Assembly (NCBI RefSeq): GCF_009650435.1
Contig: NZ_VVIP01000084.1
Span: 50,626 to 114,625 of the forward strand
Direction of reading: 5' to 3'
Length of the DNA stretch: 64,000 bases
Source of the DNA: Foetidibacter luteolus
GTDB lineage: Bacteria > Bacteroidota > Bacteroidia > Chitinophagales > Chitinophagaceae
A program made the position numbers and the translations under genes. Positions 7,713 through 16,499 of the stretch are shown in pieces. The number at the start of each line of letters is the position of its first letter. The stretch's first letter is position 1. Below the pieces are notes generated by a model that was not told the DNA's origin, made no database searches, and was given only the letters and a program-made list of their open reading frames with translations.

Positions 7713-9260
7713 TTAATTACTTCCGTCATCGTTTCTGCCTTGTCCCTGGGGGGCATCGGACAGGTTTAAAGGATAACCATAGGTTCCTTCGTAACCGGGA
7801 TAAATACCTTCCACACGCACATTGCCACGGGCACTGGCCAGAATACTCTTTAATTCATCCACTGTTTTTACTTCCTGCCCGTTAACGCTGGTAATAATAA
7901 AACCTTCCTGCATGCGGGTGTTCTTTAATACACCGTTGCCGATTTTTTTAACTACCACACCGCCAGCAATATCATTCTTTTTGGCGGTAGCGGCATCTAC
8001 TGTTGCCAGTTCTGCGCCAAGTTTGTCCAGGCTTGATTCCGCTTTTACTTCAGCATAAGTGCCAGACTTGTTTTTAAGGGTAATGTTGGCAGTGTTTTCT
8101 TTGCCGTTTCTAACATACGTAACGCTGATTTTGTCACCTGGTTTGTAGCGAGCCACCTGCTCCTGCAATTCAGGGCCGCTGCTGATGGTTACGCCATTTA
8201 TCTTGGTAATAAAATCACCTTTTTGAATGCCGGCCAGTTTGGCGGAGCCGTCTGAAGCCACATCGGAAACGTATACGCCATCACCTTCTTTAATGCCCAA
8301 CTCTCTTTTCTTTTCATCGGGCAACTGTTCGTTGGGATAGGAAATACCGATGTAAGCCCTTTGTACAGCGCCAAACTTAATAAGGTCGTTTACTATTTTC
8401 TTTACCAGGTTTACAGGTATGGCGTAAGAGTAACCTGCATAAGAACCAGTAGGGGAGGCTATGGCTGAGTTAATGCCTATCAACTCTCCATTGGTGTTTA
8501 TTAATGCGCCGCCGCTGTTACCGGGGTTAACCGCGGCATCTGTTTGTATAAAGGATTCAATAGGGCGGTCGCCTTTGTTGATGCCGATAGAACGGGCTTT
8601 GGCACTTACGATGCCTGCAGTAACCGTTACATCCAGGTTAAGCGGGTAGCCTACAGCAAGCACCCATTGGCCAAGGCGCACATCATCACTGTTGCCATAT
8701 ACCAGGTAAGGAAGATTGCTGGCGCCTTCCACTTTAATTACAGCTATATCTGTATTGTTGTCTGAACCAACCACAGTGGCTTTGTATGTTTTGCGGTTGG
8801 CAAGTGTAACGTTAATTTCATCAGCACCTTCAACTACGTGGTTGTTGGTAACAATGTAGCCATCATTACTGATGAATACGCCGCTGCCACTGGCACGCTG
8901 CTCAGGAATTACACGTTGGGATTGCGGGCCTCCAAAAAAATCGGAGAAGGGATCGTCGTCACCAAAAAAATCTGAAAATGGGTTTCTTTGCCTGGGCAGG
9001 TTGTTGCTTACCTGTTTGGCCTTAGTTCTTGTTTTTATGTGTACTACAGCGGGAGTAGCTGAAGTTGAAGCGGCGGTAAAATCAACCGGTCCTGCGGGAT
9101 TGTTCTTATCAAAAAAACCAGCATAGTTTACCGGAAGTTTGCCGGGTTCCTGGGTTCCTGAATACTGTTGCTTCTGCACCCACTCGCTGTACCCCCACAC
9201 ACTCAAAACGGAAGTAGCAACGCTTACTGCAACTACAAGAAAAATACTTTTGAGTTTCAT
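7713..9260 (-). CDS. degQ: DegQ/HtrA-family periplasmic serine protease
   Basis: The 515-residue protein has an N-terminal membrane anchor or signal (residues 5-24). A trypsin-like domain follows, with the catalytic triad H141 (TNNHVVEG), D171 (NNTDIAVIKV) and S249 (NPGNSGGAL). Two PDZ domains follow at roughly 300-395 and 410-490. HtrA/Deg proteases degrade or refold misfolded envelope proteins. A low-complexity stretch, NPFSDFFGDDDPFSDFFGG (93-111), holds a direct duplication of a Phe/Asp motif in the LA-loop region. Length is typical for Do-like proteases. It is monocistronic with its own terminator. Confidence 0.93.
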   Translation of the reverse strand: MKLKSIFLVVAVSVATSVLSVWGYSEWVQKQQYSGTQEPGKLPVNYAGFFDKNNPAGPVDFTAASTSATPAVVHIKTRTKAKQVSNNLPRQRNPFSDFFGDDDPFSDFFGGPQSQRVIPEQRASGSGVFISNDGYIVTNNHVVEGADEINVTLANRKTYKATVVGSDNNTDIAVIKVEGASNLPYLVYGNSDDVRLGQWVLAVGYPLNLDVTVTAGIVSAKARSIGINKGDRPIESFIQTDAAVNPGNSGGALINTNGELIGINSAIASPTGSYAGYSYAIPVNLVKKIVNDLIKFGAVQRAYIGISYPNEQLPDEKKRELGIKEGDGVYVSDVASDGSAKLAGIQKGDFITKINGVTISSGPELQEQVARYKPGDKISVTYVRNGKENTANITLKNKSGTYAEVKAESSLDKLGAELATVDAATAKKNDIAGGVVVKKIGNGVLKNTRMQEGFIITSVNGQEVKTVDELKSILASARGNVRVEGIYPGYEGTYGYPLNLSDAPQGQGRNDDGSN

Positions 9261-9518
9261 TGTCTTTAAAATTTTTTGAATTGTTCAGTTATTACTTGTT
9301 CTTCTCAAATAATATGCCTTAAGGACAACAAATAAACGAAGCCGTTTAGTCTTCCCGTCCAGGGCCATTTCCTTTTAACATAAGTTTGACGAAGGATGTC
9401 GTAGTTCTGCCAATCTTGCGTTAAAGGTACGCAGCAGATGTAATTCAGTCATCAATTTTTTGATGCGACTGACAAGTTGATTTAAAGCAAAGTTTAATGT
9501 GTTTTAGGCGAATGTTAA

Positions 9519-9549
9519 TTGGGTTCAGGTGGCTGATGAAGCAATTTTG
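9519..9549 (+). promoter_or_regulatory. Putative promoter of the 9556 small RNA
   Basis: TTG (9519-9521) and CAATTTTG (9542-9549) resemble the -33 and -7 boxes, with about 19 bases between. The predicted start falls at about 9556, exactly where similarity to the 40280 element begins. Confidence 0.35.
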
Positions 9550-9555
9550 CACTGA

Positions 9556-9607
9556 TGTTTTTCATAGGTTAGCAATGTCCGGGATATTCTTATCCTGGTT
9601 CTTTTTT
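9556..9607 (+). ncRNA. Candidate ~50-nt small RNA or attenuator, copy 1
   Basis: TGTTTTTCATAGGTTAGCAA (9556-9575) is identical to 40280-40299. Next comes a hairpin, CCGGGATA-TTCT-TATCCTGG (9579-9598), and a T-rich tract, so the element has its own intrinsic terminator. Sequence upstream of 9541 is not shared between the two copies. That fits a conserved transcript better than a dispersed repeat, which would not stop at a transcription start. The tagaturonate reductase gene begins 255 bases downstream. Confidence 0.45.
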
Positions 9608-9862
9608 CAACTACCTTTCCACATTACAGTTTCTTTCTCTTGCAGTTTTAAAAACATCAGATGCTTTGGTGCATTGGCAATAGCGCAAAAGGCAAACCGA
9701 AAACGATTGCGTAAAAAAAGCCACTCTTCACTGTTATTTATAAGCTTTATCTAAGTAGCATTGTTGTTTAAAGCTGGTAAAAGGTTGCTGAAAGCGCTTT
9801 TCAAAAACCATTGTAAGTAAACACCATTTCGCTATACTAAACGCTAATTTGTCAATATCACC
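9608..9862. other. Leader region of uxaB, nothing else recognised
   Basis: AT-rich sequence between the candidate small RNA and uxaB. A plus-strand frame of 85 codons that crosses the terminator hairpin has no recognisable content and is not called. Confidence 0.3.
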
Positions 9863-11380
9863 ATGCAATTACAACAAAGCAGCATCTCATCTATTGGCTC
9901 AGGGCAGCATCTTTCTGTTCCGGGTACCGCTATATTTTCCCTGCCGGAAAAGGTTATTGTGTTTGGCACCGGCGTATTGCTTCGCGGGTTGCCCTGCTAC
10001 TATATTGATAAAGCCAATAAGCAGGGCATCTTTAATGGCCGGGCAGTTATGGTAAAATCTACCGGGGCTGATGTTGAGGAATTTGCAAGGCAGGATAGCC
10101 TTTATACGCACTGCATTAAAGGGTTTGAGAATGGCAACCTGAAAGAGGAATACAACATAAATGCTTCGGTAAGCAGAACACTATCCGCCATAACGCATTG
10201 GGATGAATTACTACGGTGCGCTACCAACCCCGGAATGAAAATCATTATATCCAACACTACAGAAGTAGGCATAACATTACTTGAATCAGACCGTGTGGAT
10301 GCACAGCCCCCGGTTTCTTTTCCCGGTAAGCTGCTGGCTTTTTTGTATAAGCGCTACCAGCATTTTGCGGGCAGTAAAGACAGTGGCATGGTAATAATAC
10401 CTACGGAGTTACTGGTTGACAATGGCGCTAAACTCCGCGATATACTTGTACAGCTTTCCCGTATTAACAGCCTTGAGGAGGATTTTATGGCCTGGCTAAC
10501 GGAAGCCAATGATTTCTGTAATTCGCTTGTTGACAGGATTGTGCCCGGGGCACTATCCCCCGGTGATCAACAACAATTACAGCAACTATTTGGCTACGAG
10601 GATAAGCTGGGTATTATGAGCGAAACCTACAGTTTATGGGCCATAGAAACACAAAGGGAGGAGACCCGGGAAATACTTTCGTTCAGCCAGGCCGATGCAG
10701 GTGTGGTAATCACCAACAACATCAATAAATTCAGGGAGCTTAAGCTGAGGCTGCTGAATGGCACACATACATTCAGTTGTGGCTATGCGTTCTTATCAGG
10801 CTTTAACCTGGTGAGCGATGCCATGAATAATGATGCCATGCGCAGCTTTATTACCAACCTGGCAAAAGAAGAAATAGCACCCTGCATAACGGGCAGCGAT
10901 ATCAGCGAAGCGGAAGCCCTTGCCTTTGCGGATGATGTTATCAGTCGTTTCAGCAACCCTTACATACAGCACAAATGGCTTAGCATTACCATGCAGTACA
11001 GTGGTAAAATGAAGATGCGTAACATACCGCTTATTTTAAAGCGCTACAGCATAAGCAGTAACCCGCCAAATTATATGGCTATGGGTTTTGCGGCTTACCT
11101 TCTTTTTATGAAAGCGGTGCAGGAAGAAGATGGTAAATACTATGGCGAACGTAACGGCGAAGGTTATTGGATACAGGATGAAAAAGCTGCAACATTACAT
11201 GCGTATTGGTTAAGTAATACACCTGCGGAAGTGGTTGGTAAAACCCTTGCCGATGAAAGTTTATGGGGTACAGATTTAACCTTGCTGCCCGGTTTTGCCG
11301 ACGCTGTAACGCATCATCTTGAACAGCTTGTAAAAGGTAATAGCATAGACGCGGTTGATACAGCAGGGCAGGGGGTGTGA
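9863..11380 (+). CDS. uxaB: Tagaturonate reductase (altronate oxidoreductase)
   Basis: The 505-residue protein belongs to the mannitol dehydrogenase family. An N-terminal NAD-binding domain has VIVFGTGVLLRGLPCYYID near residue 31, and ISNTTEVGI near 129 is typical of UxaB. The C-terminal helical domain contains NNINKFRELKLRLLNGTHT, which carries the catalytic Lys/Asn region of this family. It interconverts D-tagaturonate and D-altronate with NADH in the galacturonate pathway. Length is slightly above E. coli UxaB (483). kdgK and eda follow, in keeping with this role. Confidence 0.9.
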   Translation: MQLQQSSISSIGSGQHLSVPGTAIFSLPEKVIVFGTGVLLRGLPCYYIDKANKQGIFNGRAVMVKSTGADVEEFARQDSLYTHCIKGFENGNLKEEYNINASVSRTLSAITHWDELLRCATNPGMKIIISNTTEVGITLLESDRVDAQPPVSFPGKLLAFLYKRYQHFAGSKDSGMVIIPTELLVDNGAKLRDILVQLSRINSLEEDFMAWLTEANDFCNSLVDRIVPGALSPGDQQQLQQLFGYEDKLGIMSETYSLWAIETQREETREILSFSQADAGVVITNNINKFRELKLRLLNGTHTFSCGYAFLSGFNLVSDAMNNDAMRSFITNLAKEEIAPCITGSDISEAEALAFADDVISRFSNPYIQHKWLSITMQYSGKMKMRNIPLILKRYSISSNPPNYMAMGFAAYLLFMKAVQEEDGKYYGERNGEGYWIQDEKAATLHAYWLSNTPAEVVGKTLADESLWGTDLTLLPGFADAVTHHLEQLVKGNSIDAVDTAGQGV

Positions 11381-11483
11381 ACAGCTTTGGTACCCGCTTA
11401 AATGCCGCCATAAAAAACCGGACGTACAAGAGTGCGACGCAACGGAAGCCTCATGCTTGTTCCTGCTGCCGGGCCCATAAAAA
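11381..11483 (+). repeat. Dispersed repeat family A, copy 3, between uxaB and kdgK
   Basis: It starts at the base after the uxaB stop and contains CTTAAATGCCGCCATAAAA, GGACGTACAAGAGTGCGACG, CAACGGAAGCCTCATG and CTGCTGCCGGGCCCATAAAA. This is the fullest copy of the GTACAAG subtype. Confidence 0.9.
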
Positions 11484-11607
11484 TGTTTTTACCCTGCAAG
11501 GGCTACTCCCTTCAGGGGATGGGGGAAATGTGCACCAACAAACGATATTTTGCTATAAGTTGTGCAGGCAATATTTTTATTGATGTATAACTATACCAAC
11601 TAACCGT

Positions 11608-12636
11608 ATGAATAAAGTAATCTGTTTTGGGGAATTGTTGTTGCGCCTGTCGCCCGATGCTGACGGAAGCTGGATAAGCAAAAATATAATGCCTGTTTTT
11701 TTGGGTGGTGCAGAATTGAATGTGGCCACATCCCTGGCCAACTGGAAAGTGCCGGTTGCTTATTGTACCGCCTTGCCTGATAACGCTGTTACACAGCACC
11801 TTCGCGGTTACCTGAGGCAAACCGGTATAGATGAAAGCCTTATCAATTTAAGTGGCGAAAGAACGGGCATTTACTACATACCGCAGGGTGGCGATTTAAA
11901 AGGCGCCGGTGTTATTTACGACAGAGCTTACTCTTCATTCTCGCAACTGAGGCCGGGCATGATAGACTGGGATAAGGTTTTTGATGGCGCCCAATGGTTT
12001 CACTTTACGGCCATTAACCCTGCTTTAAACGAAAATGTGGTGGCCGTTTGCGAAGAGGCGCTTGCCGCCGCGGTAAAAAAAGGCGTTACGGTTTCAGTTG
12101 ATTTAAACTACAGGGCCAGGTTGTGGAAGTATGGAAAAACCCCGCTGCAGGTAATGCCCCAACTGGCTGAATATTGCGATATTATCATGGGTAATATATG
12201 GAGCGCCAACACACTGCTGGGCATGCCTGTTGATGAACATATCCACGATAAAAAAAGCAAGCAGGCTTATCTTGACCATGCCTCAAAAACAGCCGCCGCC
12301 ATTATGCAGCGTTTCAGTAAATGCAGCCTGGTGGCCAACACGTTCAGGTTCGACGCAGGTGAAGGCATCCATTATTTCGCGGCGCTTAACAACGCTGGGG
12401 AACAATTTGTATCGCCGGAGTTTAACAGCCCCAAAGTGTTAGATAAAGCGGGCAGCGGCGACTGTTTCATGGCCGGATTGCTTTATGGACTGTACCATAA
12501 CAATGCACTGCAAGACATAGTAAATTTTGCAGCCGCGGCAACATTTGGTAAGCTGCACGAAAAGGGCGATACTTCCAGCCAAACCGTGCAGGATGTGTTA
12601 AGCCATCTGCAAAAAGCGCAGGATGCCGTGTTGTAA
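11608..12636 (+). CDS. kdgK: 2-dehydro-3-deoxygluconokinase (KDG kinase), PfkB family
   Basis: The 342-residue sugar kinase starts ICFGELLLRLSP and has the substrate-side FLGGAELNVA motif. The segment DLNYRARLW (165-173) is typical of KDG kinases. The PfkB signature DKAGSGDCFMAGL contains the catalytic base D285. It phosphorylates 2-keto-3-deoxygluconate to KDPG with ATP in the cytoplasm. eda, which cleaves that product, starts 41 bases downstream, so the two form a short operon. A family A repeat separates it from uxaB. Confidence 0.93.
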   Translation: MNKVICFGELLLRLSPDADGSWISKNIMPVFLGGAELNVATSLANWKVPVAYCTALPDNAVTQHLRGYLRQTGIDESLINLSGERTGIYYIPQGGDLKGAGVIYDRAYSSFSQLRPGMIDWDKVFDGAQWFHFTAINPALNENVVAVCEEALAAAVKKGVTVSVDLNYRARLWKYGKTPLQVMPQLAEYCDIIMGNIWSANTLLGMPVDEHIHDKKSKQAYLDHASKTAAAIMQRFSKCSLVANTFRFDAGEGIHYFAALNNAGEQFVSPEFNSPKVLDKAGSGDCFMAGLLYGLYHNNALQDIVNFAAAATFGKLHEKGDTSSQTVQDVLSHLQKAQDAVL

Positions 12637-12677
12637 AACAAAAAACCATTTCTTCTAACACTAACGATAACCTTATT

Positions 12678-13337
12678 ATGAGCCAACCTGCAGATATACC
12701 AGCCTTAATTAAGCAACAGGGTATTTTGCCTTTGTTCTATCACGATGATAAAGACGTAAGTACTGCTGTTATTTCAGCATTATACAGCGCCGGTATTAAA
12801 ACCATTGAATACACCAACCGCGGTGCACAGGCATTGGACAATTTCAGCTATCTCTCAGCACAGCGGGATGCATTGTGGCCCGGCCTGCAGTTGGGTATCG
12901 GTACTATTAAAGATGCGTCATCCGCAACTGACTTTGCAAAGGCCGGTGCGGATTATATTATAAGCCCGGGTTTCAGCACACAGGTTGCGGCTGCGGCCAA
13001 AGATGCGGGCTTGCCTTTTGTACCCGGTTGTATGACGCCGTCAGAAATCATGCAGGCAGAGCAACATGGCGTGCAACTGGTAAAATTGTTTCCCGGCAAT
13101 CTGCTGGGCCCTGCCTTTGTAAGCGCTGTAAAAGAGGTTTTTCCCCGCCTGCAGTTTATGCCCACCGGTGGTGTGGAAGTAAGCGAAGAAAACATGGGCG
13201 CCTGGTTTAAGAGCGGTGTAATAGCCGTTGGGCTGGGCAGCAAGCTGGTAAGCAAGGCGCTGCTTGAAAAAAGGGACTATGCAGCCATAGAAAACCTTAC
13301 CAGGCAGGCGCTGGCCATAGTAGCCAGGGTGCGGTAA
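12678..13337 (+). CDS. eda: KDPG aldolase (bifunctional 4-hydroxy-2-oxoglutarate/KDPG aldolase)
   Basis: The 219-residue class I aldolase has the Schiff-base lysine K136 in LVKLFPGN. The general base E44 and R48 lie in IEYTNRG. PTGGV near residue 158 binds the phosphate. It splits 2-keto-3-deoxy-6-phosphogluconate into pyruvate and glyceraldehyde-3-phosphate, the last step of uronate breakdown. Length is normal. It is co-directional with kdgK after 41 bases. Confidence 0.95.
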   Translation: MSQPADIPALIKQQGILPLFYHDDKDVSTAVISALYSAGIKTIEYTNRGAQALDNFSYLSAQRDALWPGLQLGIGTIKDASSATDFAKAGADYIISPGFSTQVAAAAKDAGLPFVPGCMTPSEIMQAEQHGVQLVKLFPGNLLGPAFVSAVKEVFPRLQFMPTGGVEVSEENMGAWFKSGVIAVGLGSKLVSKALLEKRDYAAIENLTRQALAIVARVR

Positions 13338-13366
13338 TTTTTGCTCCGCAAAAAAAAGGTTAAGGT

Positions 13367-13490
13367 AAGGGCGCCCCCGCCAAAATACAGGGCGGGCCGG
13401 GCTATCCGCTGCAAGTCCGCCACAAGGCCCGGCACAAAGCCTTCAGCGGGCTTTCCGCTTCTATCCCTGGCGCGGTGGTGACACAGGCTG
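13367..13490 (-). repeat. Dispersed repeat family B, copy 3 (diverged, inverted)
   Basis: On the minus strand it reads GCCAGGGATAGAAGCGG, then GAAGGCTTTGTGCCGGGCC, and ends CCCGGCCCGCC and GGGGGCGCCC. The leading block GTCACCACCGCGCCAGGGAT is shared with the copy at 58244. It lies between eda and the MFS transporter gene. Confidence 0.75.
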
Positions 13491-13556
13491 CGGTTCATCA
13501 AAAGCTTTAAAGAGTTACTGGTAATAAAACGTGACCTGCTACCTAAACAGATAACG

Positions 13557-14852
13557 ATGCAACAAACCATTGGAAGATATCGCTGGACAATCTGTGGGCT
13601 TCTTTTCTTTGCCACTACTGTAAATTACTTAGACAGGGCTGTTATCAGTTTTCTTAAATCTACACTTTCGGCCGAATTGCATTGGAATGATGGAGACTAT
13701 GCCAATGTGGAAATTGCTTTTAAAGTAGCTTACGCTATTGGGTTACTTATCGCCGGCAGGGTGGTTGACAAATTGGGCACCAAAATAGGGTATGCTCTTG
13801 CTACAGGTTTGTGGAGTTTGTCTGCAGTGGCGCATGCGTTTGCTTCAAGCGTATTCGGCTTTAGCGTGGCACGGGGTGCCCTGGGCATTAGCGAAGCAGG
13901 AAATTTTCCTGCCGCTATTAAAACAGTTGCCGAATGGTTCCCTAAAAAGGAGAGGGCATTCGCTACCGGTATTTTTAACTCAGGCGCTAATATTGGCGCT
14001 ATCCTGGCTCCTTTAAGCGTGCCGTACATTAATAAAGCATGGGGCTGGGAGTGGGCATTCATCGTTACCGGGGCCTTAGGCTTTTTCTGGCTGATACTTT
14101 GGTTCAGGTATTATGAAATTCCTGCCAAACAGGCAAGATTGTCCAAGGCTGAATATGATTACATACATAGCGATGTAGACGAACAGCAGGTTCAGCAACA
14201 AACAGGTGCTAAACTTACATGGGGTAAATTGCTTACCTACAGGCAAACCTGGGCTTTTGCAATAGGAAAGGCATTAACCGATCCTATATGGTGGTTTTAT
14301 TTATTCTGGCTCCCGGATTTTTTGGAAAGCCAGTACGGTTTGAAAGATACCCAGTTAATACTGCCAACAGCGTTGGTATATACCATGTCAACCTTTGGAA
14401 GCATTGGCGGAGGATGGTTACCCTTAAACTTTATCAAGAACGGCTGGCCGGTATTTAAGGCCCGGAAAACGTCGATGCTTATTTATGCTTTCTGTGTTGT
14501 CCCTATCATTTTTGCACAGGTGTTAGGGCAGGTTAACATGTGGCTGGCGGTTATCATAATCGGTATAGCTGCTTCTGCCCACCAGGCCTGGAGTGCCAAT
14601 ATATTTACCACTGTTTCAGATATGTTCCCCAAAAAATCAACAGCTTCAGTTACAGGTATCGGGGGTATGTTTGGTTCCGTAGGCGCTATTTTTCTTTCCG
14701 CATTTGTACAAAAAGACCTGTTTGTGCATTATCGTTCTATCGGCCAAATTGAAACAGCTTATTACATCATGTTTGCTATATGCGGGGGCGCTTACATTCT
14801 TGCCTGGGTTATTATGCACCTGCTGGTGCCCCGGATGAAAAGGATAGAATAG
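13557..14852 (+). CDS. Hexuronate-type MFS transporter (anion:cation symporter family)
   Basis: The 431-residue protein has about 12 membrane segments. The first loop has NYLDRAVISF, a hallmark of the ACS family (ExuT, GarP). The second loop has GRVVDKLGTKIGY, the MFS motif A region, and helix 4 has ARGALGISEAGNFPAAIK, again typical of ExuT-like carriers. It probably imports galacturonate or glucuronate by proton symport. Its position after uxaB, kdgK and eda supports that substrate range. exuT is the likely name, but substrate is not proven. Confidence 0.87.
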   Translation: MQQTIGRYRWTICGLLFFATTVNYLDRAVISFLKSTLSAELHWNDGDYANVEIAFKVAYAIGLLIAGRVVDKLGTKIGYALATGLWSLSAVAHAFASSVFGFSVARGALGISEAGNFPAAIKTVAEWFPKKERAFATGIFNSGANIGAILAPLSVPYINKAWGWEWAFIVTGALGFFWLILWFRYYEIPAKQARLSKAEYDYIHSDVDEQQVQQQTGAKLTWGKLLTYRQTWAFAIGKALTDPIWWFYLFWLPDFLESQYGLKDTQLILPTALVYTMSTFGSIGGGWLPLNFIKNGWPVFKARKTSMLIYAFCVVPIIFAQVLGQVNMWLAVIIIGIAASAHQAWSANIFTTVSDMFPKKSTASVTGIGGMFGSVGAIFLSAFVQKDLFVHYRSIGQIETAYYIMFAICGGAYILAWVIMHLLVPRMKRIE

Positions 14853-14902
14853 GAGCCTGCTACGGTTAACGCAACCACTCTTTCATTTAATGGCTCACAG
14901 AT

Positions 14903-14935
14903 ATACGGTACTTCGTACTTCATCGTTCGTACCTG
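14903..14935. repeat. Short GTACGAAGT repeat, copy 1
   Basis: ACGGTACTTCGTACTTCATC, then GTTCGTACCTG, is related to 16424-16450 (in reverse) and 55087-55113. It overlaps the longest possible reading frame of the TIR gene, which argues against the upstream start of that gene. Confidence 0.5.
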
Positions 14936-14991
14936 TACTTGCCTATTGCATTTTCTGTTTTTTATTATTAAATTACCGGGAAACAGTAGCT

Positions 14992-16257
14992 GTGAAAAAT
15001 ACAAAGCTGTTTTTTAGCTATAACCGGAAAGACTCCGACTTTGCTTTAAAGCTTGCCAACGATCTTATTGACCGCGATGTAAATGTATGGATGGATCAGT
15101 TGCACATTCGTGCTGGCGAACGCTGGGATAAATCAGTAGAAGATGCGCTTACCAGCGCTGAAGGCCTGCTCGTAGTGCTTTCCCCCGCCGCTGTTGCTTC
15201 AAACAATGTACTGGATGAAGTAAGCTATGCCATAGAAAGCAACAAAATTATTATACCTGTTATTGCCATTACCTGCAACATCCCTTTCAGGTTAAAACGT
15301 TTTCAGTATGTAGATTTTACCGGTGACTACAACAAAGCCTTAAACAAGCTGATGAAGGAACTGGCGCCGGGTAACACAACCGGGCCATCGGCTGCTGAGC
15401 CCAAACCGGAAGAGGCAACTGCTAAATCCACTGTCAATGAATTGTATTCAGCGCAGCCAGCCAGTGTTGAAAACAGTACGGGTCCTTTTGAAGAAACCCC
15501 TGATGCGGCAAAACCCAAAAGTAAACGCAAGCTGGTTATTGCGGCCCTAACCTTATTACTGTTGCCCGTTATTTACCTGGTATTTTCCGGCAGACAGCCA
15601 TCAGACCAACTGGCTACGGCAAGCATTGATTCATTAAACAGCCTTTTGCCAGATACCACAGCATTGGTTGATACTCAGCAAGCTATTGTCAATCACGCCG
15701 ATCAAACGCAGCCCCAGCCCGATACATTGCACAGCATGCCTAATACTGACTCGGTAACTGCTGCGCCAGTCAACGAAGCGGCGGATACATCCGGCGCCAG
15801 TGAGCCTGGTGATCAAAAAAATAACTTCAGGCAGTTTGAAAATTTTTCAGAGGCGTTATCAGCGATGTTTACGGAAGCTAAAAATAATTTTGCTGATATA
15901 AAGGGAGTGCCCTCTAATAGAATGCCAGGTGGTTACAGGGCAAAAATTACCATTAAGGATCATACCGCTTTTGCAGCCGGTATCTTTCCCAATGGCAATG
16001 CATGGGCAATAAAGTTTATTGCAAAAGGGCCGGATGACCATGAAGAGGAAACTTACAAAACATTCAACGAAATTATTCTTAACACCTTTAGAACCAACAG
16101 CCAAAAAGTAAAACATGGCTTAGTCAAGAACAGCGCATCCAACAGGCCTCCCGTTTACATGTATCTTTCCCCGGAATACCGTATTGAGTACACGAGGGCG
16201 CTAAGCGATGGCTTTTTTCGCCATGAAATTATTTTCTATTATACCGGTAAGCAATAA
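14992..16257 (+). CDS. TIR-domain protein with one transmembrane segment and a C-terminal domain
   Basis: From a GTG at 14992 the protein has 421 residues. An N-terminal TIR domain (1-125) opens KLFFSYNRKDSDF and contains VWMDQLHIRAGERWDKSVED, with E50 at the position of the catalytic Glu of TIR NADases. A Pro/Glu-rich linker follows. One membrane segment (about 180-199, VIAALTLLLLPVIYLVF) follows basic KSKRK, so the TIR domain should face the cytoplasm. A Ser/Thr/Asp-rich spacer and a ~145-residue domain of unknown type make up the outside part. A frame from ATG 14890 adds 34 residues but runs through a dispersed repeat, so I prefer the GTG. The role is unknown; immune effector or envelope-stress sensor are both possible. 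Confidence 0.8.
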   Translation: MKNTKLFFSYNRKDSDFALKLANDLIDRDVNVWMDQLHIRAGERWDKSVEDALTSAEGLLVVLSPAAVASNNVLDEVSYAIESNKIIIPVIAITCNIPFRLKRFQYVDFTGDYNKALNKLMKELAPGNTTGPSAAEPKPEEATAKSTVNELYSAQPASVENSTGPFEETPDAAKPKSKRKLVIAALTLLLLPVIYLVFSGRQPSDQLATASIDSLNSLLPDTTALVDTQQAIVNHADQTQPQPDTLHSMPNTDSVTAAPVNEAADTSGASEPGDQKNNFRQFENFSEALSAMFTEAKNNFADIKGVPSNRMPGGYRAKITIKDHTAFAAGIFPNGNAWAIKFIAKGPDDHEEETYKTFNEIILNTFRTNSQKVKHGLVKNSASNRPPVYMYLSPEYRIEYTRALSDGFFRHEIIFYYTGKQ

Positions 16258-16307
16258 AAGTGCTGACGGTTAAGCCTGACTGTAAAATACACACGCTGAT
16301 GCACTTT

Positions 16308-16418
16308 AGGGTGAGGGATTGCAGCGGTTACCCCGGTGAGGCCATCGCAGCCAAGCTTTTGTGCCGGAGTAATAGCGGAAAGCCCGGCCCCTTGCGCAGC
16401 TTGGGGACACCCCCAAAA
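16308..16418 (+). repeat. Dispersed repeat family B, copy 4 (short form)
   Basis: It reads AGGGTGAGGGATTGCAGCGG, TTACCCCGGTGAGGCCATCG, TTTTGTGCCGGAGTAATAGC, then CCCGGCCCCTTGCGCAGC and GGGGACACCCCC. This is the cleanest short form. A weaker GTACGAAGT-type repeat follows it up to about 16450. Confidence 0.85.
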
Positions 16419-16499
16419 GCAAGTGCGAAGTTTGAAATACGAAGTACCTGTAATATGTTAGATGTTTAATGTGGCATGTTAGATGTGGGGTGTACGATG

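Noticed and set aside
9497..9754. Plus-strand ORF of 85 codons upstream of uxaB
   Set aside because: It spans the candidate small RNA and its terminator and has no recognisable domain or plausible start context.
11377..11583. Plus-strand ORF of 68 codons after uxaB
   Set aside because: It consists mainly of family A copy 3; the peptide is the same as in other copies read in this frame and has no gene-like context.
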